NCBI GenBank assembly: GCA_026394375.1
Contig: JAPKYJ010000027.1
Coordinates: forward strand, 62,001 to 126,000
Source of the DNA: Methanomassiliicoccales archaeon
GTDB taxonomy: Archaea; Thermoplasmatota; Thermoplasmata; Methanomassiliicoccales; UBA472
Reading direction: 5' to 3'
DNA: 64,000 nt
Shown: positions 1 through 10,150 of the stretch, one piece after another
How the letters are laid out: each line of letters starts with the position of its first letter
Numbering within the stretch: position 1 is the first letter of the stretch
Notes under the pieces: generated by a model
What the model saw: the letters and a program-made list of their open reading frames with translations, nothing else
Databases searched by the model: none
Told to the model about the DNA's origin: nothing
Position numbers and translations under genes: made by a program

Positions 1-3000
1 CGTTCCGGTCTCGAACTCGGTGCCGCACTTGGGGCACTTCTTCGAGCTCTCAGGTATCAGCGCGCCGCACTCACCGCACTCCACCATCTTGCCCAGTCCG
101 TACCGGTACAGATAGATGGAGAAGGCGATGATGATCGCCAGGACGAACAGGATGATGAGGATCCAGACCCAGAATGGCATGCTGGTCTCGCCCGCCTGCG
201 CTGTGACTTTGATGTCCTGATGGTTCTCGTACGGCTGGCCGCCCAGAGTCACCTGGATGTAGACGCGGTAATCGCCTTGCAGGTTCGCTAGCACGTGCAC
301 CGTCACCGAGTAGTAGCCGTTCGCTGCGGTGGTCTGGGTCACACCGATGACCAGGGTCTGACCGGCCATGTCCCTCAGTATGGCGGTGACCTGAGCGCCT
401 TGCAACGGCTGCGGGTCGGCGGTTGACTTCTTGACGTACCCATAGATCGATATGTCCACGTCCGGTTTGTACTCAGAGCCAGAAGGCAGATTTATCTCGA
501 TGACCGGGGTGGCTTGCTTGACCTGGAACAACCTATCTACCTGGTTGTTCAGCTCCGATACTTCCAGTATCTGGTTCAACGGGTCGATGGCCGCCCTGAG
601 GGTGTAGTTGCCCTTGGTAACGGTGACGCGCCAGGTCAACTGGAGTACCTTCGATTCGTTAGGCAGGAACGTGCTCGTCACATTGCCGAGGCTCCACAGT
701 ACGCCATCGGTACCGTTGATCCTGAACTGCACGCGCACGTTAGGAGCGCCCGAATAGCCGTCATTCTTGACGGTCACCCAGAGCACCAGCGTCTGGCCTT
801 CGGTGGTGTTGTTCACGCTTTGACCGCCGGAGGTGACGTCGATGCCGCCCACGAATTGCAGGTCCGGCCGCATGTCGATGACCCGGACCGAGGCGCTGAA
901 CGTTCCGCTGGCATGCCCGATCTTCCGCACCTGGTTCAGCGGGTCCACCTGCACGGTTATGGTGCGGTCCTGGACCTTGCCGGCGGTGTTGGGGGTGACC
1001 TGCCACTGGCCGCGCTTGATGATCGTCTGTTGCGGATCTATCTGGCCTATGATCTCTTGGTCGATGAGCGTACCCGTGCCCGCCGCTCCGAGCCAGTAGT
1101 AGACCAGCACCTGGGTGGCCGTCGTTTCGCCAACGTTGGTCACGGTGGCGTCTATGTAGAGCAGATCGCCAACATGAGGTGTGTTGGGAGTGAACTGCAG
1201 GCCCGTGGCGGAGAAGTCAGCGTAGTTGCGCACCGTCACTGGGTAGGAAACATTGTTGTTCGAATGGATGTGCTCAGGGATTGGCGGGATGCCCACGTTC
1301 AGCTTGATTAGCATGGTGTGCGCACCCGGCACGGTCGGCGTCCAGCTCACCGCTGCGCTCGCAGTGCCTCCAGCGGCCACCTTGGTTATCATGAAGTAGC
1401 GAATCGCTGGCTGCGGTCCGATCGGCACGATGTCGGTCAGGCTCCAGTTCAGGCTGTTTGCGTCCTTATCCCCGATGTTGTGCACCACGATGCTGATGGA
1501 TGAGCTGGTGTTCGTAGTAGGAGATAGCGGCACGACCGTCACATCGATCATAGATATGGACAGCTCGGCGATGCCCCATACGTTCACAGTGGTCCAGTTC
1601 TCATTGTTGTGCTTGTTCATCTCCGGGATGGCGCCCTCCGGGTCCAGTATCACGGATAGATTGTGCTTGCCCGGATTGACAGCGGTCCAAACGGTCTGCA
1701 ACTGCACCGTCTGGTGCGGCACGATCTTGGGGATTATGATGTCTATGATCGTGGCCATGTTGTCACTGAAGTTGTCCCTGAAGCGCACCAGGACGTTGTT
1801 GGCCGGGACCACTCCTATGTTGGAGACATAGGTGGTCAGCGTGACCAGATCTCCCCGATTGGGATTGGTGCCGTTGGGGCTTGTCACGTAGAAAGGCGGG
1901 TCCAGGTCCGGCAGCGCTCCTGCGACGAGGAGCTGCACGAACTTGTCGTTCTGCAACAGTGGCTCGCTATAGGGCGCCAATGATGCGGGCGTGTACCTTA
2001 CGCTGTCGAACCTCTGTCCTTCGAACCAGAAGGTGGCGTTGAGCTTGTAGTTGCCGTAGAATGTCGTCGTCACTGGTGGATAGATGATGTCACTGAGCGC
2101 CTCGAACAGAGCATAGCCCTGGGAGTTGCTCATCTTCGTCTGGTACAGCGTCTCATTGATGTTCCAGCGCAACTGCACCGTGGCATTGGGCAATGGGGCC
2201 CGGGTACCATCGAGCACGGTCACGTTGATCCAGCGGTAGTGGTAGGCCACCGCGCCGTCAACCAGCCGCACGCCAGGCATGACCACGCTGGTCAGCTTGG
2301 CCACGGCGTTGCCGCCGAAGTGGCTCCAGACCGTCTGGAAGGTGGTGTTGCGGGCGGTGAGCTGCGCGTTCGAACCGGTAGGTGCGACCATGTCGGAAGC
2401 GACCACCGAAGACTCGAAGCTCAGCTCGGCCAGGCCCGCAAGGCGGATGCTAATCTGCGCGTATACGGTCGTCTTGTCCATGCTCACCATGCCGTTGCCG
2501 AACACGTACATCCAGATCGCCCGGCTCGAACTCAGGATGGCCGAGCTCACATACACCGTGGCATTGTCGTAGACGAAGATGGCATAGGCATTGTCCGTTC
2601 CCTGGTTGATGCTCAATCCACCGTTGGTGATGTATAGGATGCCGTTGTCCCGCACCACCACCTTGCCATAGGTGAAGGTGGTGCCGTTGAGGACCACGAC
2701 CATGCTGTTCTCCACCACAAGATCGGCGGAAGCGGTCTGCACATCCACCGTCACGGTGACGGATGCGATGTTGTTGGAAAGTCCGACCTCGGGCACGTCG
2801 CCCGTGGGATTCACCCACACGGTCAGAATGAAGCTGCCCGGCAGCGCCGGCGTCCACTGGAAGCGAGCCACGGCGGTGCCGCCCACCGGCACGTCGATGA
2901 TGGCCGTGGCCACGCGATCAGCGCCCACGTAGAGCCAGACCTCGATGTCCTGGGCGTCCACCACTCCGACGTTGTGCACGGTGGCGTTGACGTAGACGAT

Positions 3001-6000
3001 CCTTCCAGTGTATTTCGCGACCGGCTGCACCGTAATGTCACCTGCAGCGATGGCCAGATCAGGCAGGGCGCCTTCCACGGCCATATCCACGCTGACATCA
3101 GCCACGACTAGAGGCTCAACGTAGGGCTGCAGGGTCACGCCCTGCTCTTCTGCGAAGTAGTCATCGCCCCCGTAGGTGTAGCTGGCGTTGAGGATGTAGT
3201 TGCCCACGAAGTTGCTCGTGGAAGCGGTTATTATGTCGCAAAGGGCATGGAACTCCACCTCACCCAGCGAATCCGAGATCTCGGTGGCGAACACCGTTCC
3301 GTTCTGGTAGAAGCGCAGGGTCACATCCGCTCCCGGCAATGCATGTCCGGTGCCATCATTGACCGTTACGGTAACAGTGCGGTAGTGATAGACGATGGCG
3401 TTTTCCAGCGGTTGGATGGATGGTATGCTTATCGATACCAGATTTGCCACCGCATGCCCGCCGAAGTCTATCAGGGCCGCAGACATTACCGAGTTCGCGA
3501 CGTACAAAGTGGCATACGAGCTGGAAGGCGCCACGATCTCCGAACCTATGACGCAGTCGTTGGCGGTCAGGCTCGAGGAACCATCCATGCTCAGCATCAC
3601 TGATGTGCCGATGACGCTCGGGTCCGCGGTGATGGCCGCGTTCCCTGACATGTACACCCAGAACTCATGATTGGATAGCAGACTTGAATCCACCATGGTC
3701 AGCTGGGCGTTGTCCGTCATCAGCATCATGAACTCGTTGTCGTCGTTTTCCTCGATCTGCAAGATGGCGTTGTCAAGGATCAGCTGCCCGTTGTCTTGGA
3801 TGAGGATGTTGCCTCTCTGGATGTAAGTGGTATCGGAGATGGTCACAACCATCGAGCCTTGTATCACAAGGTCGTAGGATGTGGTGCTCAGCTCCACCGT
3901 CACATCGATATGAGCCAGGTTGTTCGCGGCGTTGATCTCTGGCATCGCCGGATCGGGGTTGGCCCAAGCGTATAGCGCGAAGTCGCCCACCTCGGACGGC
4001 ACCCAATAGAACGTCAGTAGGGCGCTCCCTCCAGCGGCAACGGTCACGGTCTGCGTGCCGATGAGCGTGCCTCCGGACAGGGGGTTGTCGAGATACAGTC
4101 TCACTTCCACGTCCGTCGCCGGGACGATGCCCGCGGTGTTGCTCACGGTCACATTGACCATGATCACGTGGCCGGTGTAGATGGCGGTCGGGTAGGTGGA
4201 CATTCCAGTTGCGCTGACCGAGGGATCTGGGAGCGCCTGAGAGATCATCATGGTGGCGCTCACGTCCTGGACGGTCAAGGGTTCGGAGTATGGCTGCAGC
4301 GCCACTGGATACTCAGCAGCGTAGTAAGTGCTCGTGCCAAATGTGAAGGAAGCGTTCAGGATGTAGTTGCCCACGCAGTTATGGGCGCTGGCGGTGATGA
4401 TAATGCTCAGCGGGTAGAAGAGTATCTTCCCGTCCGCCCCGCTTGTGCCTGAACTGAACAGTGTGCCGTTGAGATACCAGCGGATGCTGACCGCCGCTCC
4501 GGCCAATGGATTGCCGGTCCCGTCCACGACCGTCACGGTCACGGTGCGGTAGATGTAGGCGACCGCCCCCTCCTTGGGGTCGATGCTCGGGATCGAAACG
4601 CTGGTCAGCCTTGCTACCGCGTTCCCGCCAAAGCCTGACCAGGAGCGCAGGAACTGCGTGTTGCTGGCGACGATGACAGCGTTCGAGGTGGAAGGCGTGA
4701 TGATGTCCGCCCCTATGGTCGAGCCGGCCGCGCTCAATGTGCTGGCGCCATCGAGCTTAATGTTGAGGGTGGCCCCGATGTTCGAGCCGGTCAGCTGAAT
4801 TCCGGCAGTGTCTGAAGCGTAGATCCACAGGTCGAAGTTCGAGTTCAGGGTGCCCGTGTTCAGAATCAGCCTGCCGTTGTCCATTACGTATATCTGATAC
4901 TGATTGGCGCGGGTCTGCTGCACCGTGAGAGTGGCGTGGTCGATGATCAATGTGCCAGAATCTCGGATGATGATCTTGCCGCAGTGATAGAAGGTGGCGC
5001 CGCTGAATGTGAATACATCAGTGTTCTCCACTACCAGGTCGAACGGCGTGATGGTCAGGTTGACGGTTATGGCCTTCGAGGCCTGGTTGTTGGCATAGGT
5101 GTATTCCTGAGGGCTGTGCAGCGGATTGACCACCACATAGATGCTATAGGTTCCGATCTGGGTCGATATCCAGGAGAAGGTGGTCAGGTTGGTGGTCCCC
5201 GCCGCCACGGTGACGGTCGAGGTGCCCAAGAGCTGCCCGCCGCTCGCGGGGTCTCCGATGTAGAAGGCGACCTGCACGTTCCTCGCATCCGCCCGGCCCA
5301 GAACATTGGAAACGTTCACGTAGGCCGTCACCAGTTGATCGGTCCAGGCCGGCTGGGGTGAGAAGGTGATGGAGGCCGCGGTGATGGCCAGTTCGGGCAG
5401 GTTCGGTAGCACGACCACCTGGATGGACATCTCGTTGTTGTTCTTGTGCGACTCTATGATTCTGCCCAGCGGGTCTACCTTCACGGTTATGGTGTGAGTG
5501 CCAGCGTTGCTCGCGATCCATGACACTGAGACCGTGTCATTGCTAGAGGGTCCAAGAGAACCGATGGTGGCATTGCCGATCGAGGTGGAGCCATCGAAGA
5601 AGGAGACGAGGACGTCCCGTGCTCCAGTCAAACCGAGGTTCTTGATCAGGGCGTAGATCGTCACGTTGTCATTGATGTAGATGGGGGTCGGGTCGGTGAC
5701 GATGCTGCTGACCGTCAGATCTGGCTTATCCAGGTACAGGTCGGTGAGCACGACGTTCACGTCGCGCTGCTGGTCCGATAGGTCGAGGGCCGGATAGGGA
5801 TTGAAGGACACCCCGGCCTCAGCGTAGAACCACGAGCCAGTGGCGTTCTGGTAGGATATGTTGAGCAAGTAGTCGCCCACGACCTGAGAGTTCGGCATGT
5901 TGGTCTGGTTGATGAATTCGCTCAGCAGCGGGATCCTGACATTGCCGTCCGGGCCGGTCAGGGTGTAGTCGATCGAAGTTCTCTGCAGATAGTCCAGAAC

Positions 6001-8010
6001 ATCCTGTGGCGGAACGCTCTGCACTCCGCTTGGAGTGTAGTACTCGGCCGCGGCCCCTCCGAGCTGGAGGTAGGCGTTGACGTCGGCCCCATTCACTGGC
6101 AGGTTCTGCGCGTCGTTGACCATCACGTTCGCCCAACGATAGATGTAGATCGTGGGGCGGAGGGTGACGGTGATCCAGATCCTATCCACATAGATAGAGA
6201 CCGCTCTAGAGTTGGTGAAACTCACATTCAGATCAGCCAAGTCCTCTAGCGAATGAACACCAGCAGCATACAAGTCATAGGTGGCATTCACTCTGGTTGA
6301 TGCGGGGGCAGGCCTAATCGAAGTGTTTTGGGGTGTTCCGCCTTCCTTGTTCCACATGAAATAGTTGCCCGCGGTGTAGGCCGGATCGGTGTTATATGAG
6401 ACACTGAGGATGGCGGATGATATCTGCCCACTCAAATCGCTGACATTGAACTTGTCCACCGCTAGGATTCTTCCTGCACCTATTATTGTGTAATAGACGG
6501 CGTCATAGATGGTGAGATTTCTGATCAGCCCATTTGTGTTGTCACTCGCTGACTTGGACAGTGGGGTAAATTCGACCGACGTGTCCAGCGCTGAATATGC
6601 CCACTTCCTGTCCGCTGGGAGCGGGGGCGTGTCAACCATGTCCACGAAGACGCCATAGAGATAGCACTCAGAAGCGTCTAGTGCGCTCAGCATGTTGTGA
6701 GTGTAACCAGTGGTGTCGACGTTGACCCTGTCAGAGAAGTCCACACCCAGGTAGGTGTCGATGGCGGTGAACTCAGTCCCGGCTGCCATCGTTATGTTGT
6801 AGTACGTCGGCTCCGCGAATCGCACCGTGAACCACAAGTGGTCGACGGTGATGCTCTGGGGATCGGTGTTCGTGAGATTCACGTTCAAATGGCTAAGGTC
6901 CTCAGAGGACATCGAAGGCAGACTGGCCGTCTTCTCGACGTAGTTGTTGATAGTATCGTCGTACGGCGCGGCGGTGTCCGTTATGGTGATCGTTGAGGCT
7001 TGAAGGGGTGCGTTCTCGAAGCCATATCGCACCACGTCCCCCGCAGCGTAGTGGGGGTCGGTTCTATACTTAACGTGGAGCGTCACCTGCACCTGGGGCG
7101 AATCGGGGAAGACCAGACCGTAGAGATTGGTCTTGTCCACATCGAGCACTTGACCCGTTGACAGGCTGGCAGACCGCTGGTCGTCCATGCGGATATCTCC
7201 GATGCTGCCTGTGGCATTGTTGCCTGCGCCGAAGACGCTGGGAGCCCGGGATAAGGTGTAGAAGGCATCGGTGCGTGCGCTTGTATCTGTGGCGAAAGCA
7301 TACTGATGATCGTATAACATGGTGATATTGGCGGACGACTCAAGAGCGAACAGATCGGTCACGGTCGAGTTCACGAAGAGCACGCTGCTCGAAGCGAAGA
7401 ACATCACCGGCGAGTCGTCGAAATAGTCCGAGGGGAAGTAGTTGCTGTTGCAGTAGGTGGAGATGTCACCAGCAGAGTGTCCTTTGACCGTGGAATCCGT
7501 AAGAACGAAAGTGGAGTTGTCGACCACGAGATGCCCGGGGAACTCCAGTACGGAGTTCTTCGTGGCCTGGAAAATAGCACCGTTCTGCATGAGCATGCCC
7601 AAGCTAGGGAAGTCATAGATCTGATTCAACAGGGTCGTCAGCACCGAGTTCTCCATGATCAGCTGTCCACCGTCTTGGATAACGAGAGTGTAGATGTGGT
7701 TGGGCGTTGCCGGGTCGTTGTCGATCCCGAGATCTTGCGTGAAGCTGATGCCACCGTCGATGACGTGCACCACGCCCCCCGCCTTGATGGTCAGATTGCC
7801 ATCCATGTAGTGAGTCGTTCCGTATATCGTCCAATCCGACTCCTCGTAGTCACTGCCGATGTAGACGTCGCCGTTAGGCAAGTAGGAAGGCAGCAAGGCC
7901 CTCCCCACGTTCGGAACGCCGACTATGATCAGACCGGCGAACAGCGAGAATACAAGGCACCATACGATAGCCATGCTAGCGAATTTACTCTTCGGGGCAC
8001 CACAATTCAT
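1..8010 (-). CDS. Giant repeat-built surface protein with CARDB domains, C-terminal membrane anchor and zinc ribbon (5' part; stop beyond left edge)
   Basis: One frame stays open from the ATG at 8010 to the window edge, 2670 codons, with no stop found. The N terminus is a signal or anchor segment (residues about 12-33, hydrophobic after a Lys). Next come parallel-beta type stretches. From about 5070 to 2000 there are three tandem modules spaced about 1160 bp (about 386 residues), each with a stretch of the form DLVVEN...DNG, an FGGNAVA motif, an Ig-like segment (DGTG-PL-GA) and a CARDB domain (PDL...NxG). Further CARDB repeats follow. Near the edge lies a membrane helix (about 118-186), then a short tail with a zinc ribbon of form CGEC...CPKC. 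By analogy with CARDB proteins it should be an exported, cell-surface adhesion or envelope protein; the exact function is unknown. N-glycosylation sequons are abundant. The zinc ribbon would lie on the cytoplasmic side. Confidence 0.88.
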   Translation of the reverse strand, partial: MNCGAPKSKFASMAIVWCLVFSLFAGLIIVGVPNVGRALLPSYLPNGDVYIGSDYEESDWTIYGTTHYMDGNLTIKAGGVVHVIDGGISFTQDLGIDNDPATPNHIYTLVIQDGGQLIMENSVLTTLLNQIYDFPSLGMLMQNGAIFQATKNSVLEFPGHLVVDNSTFVLTDSTVKGHSAGDISTYCNSNYFPSDYFDDSPVMFFASSSVLFVNSTVTDLFALESSANITMLYDHQYAFATDTSARTDAFYTLSRAPSVFGAGNNATGSIGDIRMDDQRSASLSTGQVLDVDKTNLYGLVFPDSPQVQVTLHVKYRTDPHYAAGDVVRYGFENAPLQASTITITDTAAPYDDTINNYVEKTASLPSMSSEDLSHLNVNLTNTDPQSITVDHLWFTVRFAEPTYYNITMAAGTEFTAIDTYLGVDFSDRVNVDTTGYTHNMLSALDASECYLYGVFVDMVDTPPLPADRKWAYSALDTSVEFTPLSKSASDNTNGLIRNLTIYDAVYYTIIGAGRILAVDKFNVSDLSGQISSAILSVSYNTDPAYTAGNYFMWNKEGGTPQNTSIRPAPASTRVNATYDLYAAGVHSLEDLADLNVSFTNSRAVSIYVDRIWITVTLRPTIYIYRWANVMVNDAQNLPVNGADVNAYLQLGGAAAEYYTPSGVQSVPPQDVLDYLQRTSIDYTLTGPDGNVRIPLLSEFINQTNMPNSQVVGDYLLNISYQNATGSWFYAEAGVSFNPYPALDLSDQQRDVNVVLTDLYLDKPDLTVSSIVTDPTPIYINDNVTIYALIKNLGLTGARDVLVSFFDGSTSIGNATIGSLGPSSNDTVSVSWIASNAGTHTITVKVDPLGRIIESHKNNNEMSIQVVVLPNLPELAITAASITFSPQPAWTDQLVTAYVNVSNVLGRADARNVQVAFYIGDPASGGQLLGTSTVTVAAGTTNLTTFSWISTQIGTYSIYVVVNPLHSPQEYTYANNQASKAITVNLTITPFDLVVENTDVFTFSGATFYHCGKIIIRDSGTLIIDHATLTVQQTRANQYQIYVMDNGRLILNTGTLNSNFDLWIYASDTAGIQLTGSNIGATLNIKLDGASTLSAAGSTIGADIITPSTSNAVIVASNTQFLRSWSGFGGNAVARLTSVSIPSIDPKEGAVAYIYRTVTVTVVDGTGNPLAGAAVSIRWYLNGTLFSSGTSGADGKILFYPLSIIITASAHNCVGNYILNASFTFGTSTYYAAEYPVALQPYSEPLTVQDVSATMMISQALPDPSVSATGMSTYPTAIYTGHVIMVNVTVSNTAGIVPATDVEVRLYLDNPLSGGTLIGTQTVTVAAGGSALLTFYWVPSEVGDFALYAWANPDPAMPEINAANNLAHIDVTVELSTTSYDLVIQGSMVVTISDTTYIQRGNILIQDNGQLILDNAILQIEENDDNEFMMLMTDNAQLTMVDSSLLSNHEFWVYMSGNAAITADPSVIGTSVMLSMDGSSSLTANDCVIGSEIVAPSSSYATLYVANSVMSAALIDFGGHAVANLVSISIPSIQPLENAIVYHYRTVTVTVNDGTGHALPGADVTLRFYQNGTVFATEISDSLGEVEFHALCDIITASTSNFVGNYILNASYTYGGDDYFAEEQGVTLQPYVEPLVVADVSVDMAVEGALPDLAIAAGDITVQPVAKYTGRIVYVNATVHNVGVVDAQDIEVWLYVGADRVATAIIDVPVGGTAVARFQWTPALPGSFILTVWVNPTGDVPEVGLSNNIASVTVTVDVQTASADLVVENSMVVVLNGTTFTYGKVVVRDNGILYITNGGLSINQGTDNAYAIFVYDNATVYVSSAILSSSRAIWMYVFGNGMVSMDKTTVYAQISIRLAGLAELSFESSVVASDMVAPTGSNAQLTARNTTFQTVWSHFGGNAVAKLTSVVMPGVRLVDGAVAYHYRWINVTVLDGTRAPLPNATVQLRWNINETLYQTKMSNSQGYALFEALSDIIYPPVTTTFYGNYKLNATFWFEGQRFDSVRYTPASLAPYSEPLLQNDKFVQLLVAGALPDLDPPFYVTSPNGTNPNRGDLVTLTTYVSNIGVVPANNVLVRFRDNFSDNMATIIDIIIPKIVPHQTVQLQTVWTAVNPGKHNLSVILDPEGAIPEMNKHNNENWTTVNVWGIAELSISMIDVTVVPLSPTTNTSSSISIVVHNIGDKDANSLNWSLTDIVPIGPQPAIRYFMITKVAAGGTASAAVSWTPTVPGAHTMLIKLNVGIPPIPEHIHSNNNVSYPVTVRNYADFSATGLQFTPNTPHVGDLLYIDATVTNVGETTATQVLVYYWLGAAGTGTLIDQEIIGQIDPQQTIIKRGQWQVTPNTAGKVQDRTITVQVDPLNQVRKIGHASGTFSASVRVIDMRPDLQFVGGIDVTSGGQSVNNTTEGQTLVLWVTVKNDGYSGAPNVRVQFRINGTDGVLWSLGNVTSTFLPNESKVLQLTWRVTVTKGNYTLRAAIDPLNQILEVSELNNQVDRLFQVKQATPVIEINLPSGSEYKPDVDISIYGYVKKSTADPQPLQGAQVTAILRDMAGQTLVIGVTQTTAANGYYSVTVHVLANLQGDYRVYIQVTLGGQPYENHQDIKVTAQAGETSMPFWVWILIILFVLAIIIAFSIYLYRYGLGKMVECGECGALIPESSKKCPKCGTEFETGT

Positions 8011-8057
8011 GATTCCACCTGACCGTTAGGGTCCCACCTGCGCAAATAAGCTATATC

Positions 8058-8071
8058 TGGATATAAATAGA
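8058..8071 (-). promoter_or_regulatory. TATA box of the giant surface protein gene
   Basis: Read on the minus strand the element is TATTTATATC, an archaeal TATA box about 50 bp upstream of the ATG at 8010. A Shine-Dalgarno-like CAGGTGG lies about 5 bases before that ATG. The predicted transcript start is about 25 bp downstream of the box. Confidence 0.6.
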
Positions 8072-8173
8072 TATCTTTACAGGTGATGTTTTAGAAACGC
8101 CTGCTGGCTAGAGTCGGAAATCGATGAAAAATGGAGAGCGGCGAACGAATCTTCGCCCTGCCGACCTCCTTGT

Positions 8174-9259
8174 TCACTTGCGCCTGATGATCTTGCGGAT
8201 GGAAACGGAGCGCCTGACCTCTTCCTTTCTCTCCCCTTCTGCGGGCTTCTGCTCCTCATGCTTGGGCTGCTCTTCCGGCCGGGGCTCGACCTTCTTCTCC
8301 TCTGCCTCGGGCGCCTTCACCTCTGGCTTCGGTTGCGGCGGCCTGGGGTTCTTTAGATCGGCGCCGCAGGCGTAGCAGGTGTCCGCGCTGGCGCTCACTA
8401 TCGTGCGGCATTCGGGACAGAATGCTTCCGCGTAGCCGGACTCCTCGTTCTCCACCGTCTTCGGCTCTGGCGGAGGTTCGGGTTTGATCTCCTCCTGGAG
8501 CTCTGGCTCTTTGGGCCTCGGCTCCGGCCTGGTCTCCTCCTTGAGAGGCTCTGGGCTCGGCATTGGGACGGGCCTGGACAGGGTCGTCGGCGCAGGGATC
8601 GATTCCCTTCTTCCGAGGGAGCTCTCGCGCTCGCTCAAGACCGACTCGCGGTCGTTGAGGGTCCGCTCCCATTCCACGAAGCGCCGCTGCTCGTCCATCA
8701 CCAGGCGCTTGCTCTCCGCCAGGAGCGCCTCCTGCTCTGACAGCACCTTGGCCTTGGCCAGGAGCTCCTCCCGGCGGGCGGACATCTCCTCCAGCACTTT
8801 CTTCAGCTCTCTCTCCTCCACCAGCACCTGCTCCTCCACGGCGCTGAGGCGCTGGGTGGCGCCCTTCATCGCTTCCTCGTACTTCGTCGAGCGCTCGGCG
8901 AGGCTCAGGACCTCCTTCTCCTTCTCCGTCTGCTCGCGGTCCCGTTTCTCCAGGATCGCCCGACCGGAGTTCAGTTCCGTCTCCAGCTGACGCAGGTTGA
9001 TCTCCAGCTCGGCCTGTTCCTTGGCTTTCTTGGAGACCGATTCCTCGCGCGGCTCGAGCTCGTCCTGCCTGCGGTCCAGCTCCACCTGCTTGGCGTTGAG
9101 CTTCTCCTCTCTCTGGTCGATGAAGTCCGAGCGCTGCTTGAGCTGCGCCGCCACTTCGTCCAGCTCGTCGCGGCGCTTCTTCAGGTCCGCCTCTTGCGAC
9201 TTGATCTTGTCCTTGAACTCCTCGATGACCTGCCAGATCGGAATGTTGTCTCCTGCCAA
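8174..9259 (-). CDS. Coiled-coil protein with a C-terminal zinc ribbon
   Basis: The 361-residue product is an almost uninterrupted charged coiled coil from about residue 12 to 225 (heptads rich in E, K, Q, R, L). A Pro/Glu-rich linker follows, then a four-cysteine zinc ribbon near residues 275-298 (CPEC...CYAC), another acidic Pro-rich stretch and a basic end (KIIRRK). The start is a TTG with a good GGAGG seven bases upstream; a minus-strand TATA-like AAGGATTAAAG lies further up. I do not recognise a named family. Such proteins suggest a scaffold or partner-binding role. The next gene upstream is a KaiC-like ATPase in the same direction, separated by about 100 bp with its own promoter-like sequence. 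A second zinc-ribbon/helical protein (20854-21924) has a related composition but a different domain order. Confidence 0.8.
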   Translation of the reverse strand: MAGDNIPIWQVIEEFKDKIKSQEADLKKRRDELDEVAAQLKQRSDFIDQREEKLNAKQVELDRRQDELEPREESVSKKAKEQAELEINLRQLETELNSGRAILEKRDREQTEKEKEVLSLAERSTKYEEAMKGATQRLSAVEEQVLVEERELKKVLEEMSARREELLAKAKVLSEQEALLAESKRLVMDEQRRFVEWERTLNDRESVLSERESSLGRRESIPAPTTLSRPVPMPSPEPLKEETRPEPRPKEPELQEEIKPEPPPEPKTVENEESGYAEAFCPECRTIVSASADTCYACGADLKNPRPPQPKPEVKAPEAEEKKVEPRPEEQPKHEEQKPAEGERKEEVRRSVSIRKIIRRK

Positions 9260-9355
9260 ATGTATGCCTCCAAGGTGTAACAGCTAGCTTGCTTCCCGAG
9301 CGTTGCCTTCTGTAATCAACGATTGACTCTTTAATCCTTTTTCCGGCTGGCAAAC

Positions 9356-10057
9356 CTAGGCCAGGGAAGGTCCGAGTACCGTGAGGCCGCCCGGGCCCAC
9401 TTCGAAGGTGTGCCGCTCCATGGAGTGCTCGCAGGCGCGCATCTTCTCCACCCGCAGGTAGCGTGCCAGCTTCCCCCGGCTGCGGTCCAGCCCTAGCTCC
9501 ACTATGCCATCCACCAGGAAGCCTTCGTTGCCCAGCATGTCCGAAGGAGAGTTGGGCGCGCGCTCCATCACGATGAAGGACATGAGGTTCAGGTCCCTCA
9601 GGGTCTTGAAGAAGTAGAAAATCTTCTTGCGCATGCCGCTCGAGTCCTCCATGAGCGAGTACAGCGCGCCCAACGAATCGAGGGTGAAGACCGTGAAGCG
9701 CTCCCCATGCTTCTTGCGGTAGTAGGTGAGCATCTGCTCGACGAACTGGACGTAGTCGGTGGGCTTGTCTCCCTCCACGATCTCGTCCAGCTCCCTCAGG
9801 TCCGTGATGTCGGATATCTCTAGGTTGTCGGAGACCTGGAGGCCCAAGGACCGCATGTTGCGCAGATGCGATTCTCCCGTCTCTTCCAGAGTGATGTAGA
9901 GCCCGAACTCCTTGACCCTCTCCAGGTAGGTGGACATGAGCGAATAGCAGAAGCTGGTCTTCATGGAGCCCGGGGAGCCGGTGATGAGCACGACCTTAGG
10001 CGGCTCGATGTCCGTACGAAAGACCTTGTCCAGTCCGGGGATGGAGTTCTTGAACAT
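9356..10057 (-). CDS. RecA/KaiC-like ATPase (RAD55 superfamily)
   Basis: The protein begins with the KaiC-type entry sequence (SIPGLDKVF), followed by a Walker A motif GSPGSMKT near residue 27-34 and a glutamate-rich LEETGE segment. A Walker B-like strand ends in TLDSLGALY. This is the single-domain KaiC-like family common in archaea; these ATPases act in signalling or motility, and the role here is unknown. The reading frame is open to 10138, but the upstream 27 codons are basic and unlike the family, so the ATG at 10057 (MFKNSIPGLD) is the better start. An AT-rich minus-strand stretch (AAAAAGTATTACT) about 50 bp upstream could be the promoter. It is about 240 residues long, normal for the family. 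Confidence 0.85.
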   Translation of the reverse strand: MFKNSIPGLDKVFRTDIEPPKVVLITGSPGSMKTSFCYSLMSTYLERVKEFGLYITLEETGESHLRNMRSLGLQVSDNLEISDITDLRELDEIVEGDKPTDYVQFVEQMLTYYRKKHGERFTVFTLDSLGALYSLMEDSSGMRKKIFYFFKTLRDLNLMSFIVMERAPNSPSDMLGNEGFLVDGIVELGLDRSRGKLARYLRVEKMRACEHSMERHTFEVGPGGLTVLGPSLA

Positions 10058-10150
10058 GTGACCGCACCGCGCTCTGCCGATTGAATGCGGCCCGCGATAG
10101 TAATACTTTTTGCCATGACCGCTCGCCCGGCGGACCACGGGACTACCCGC

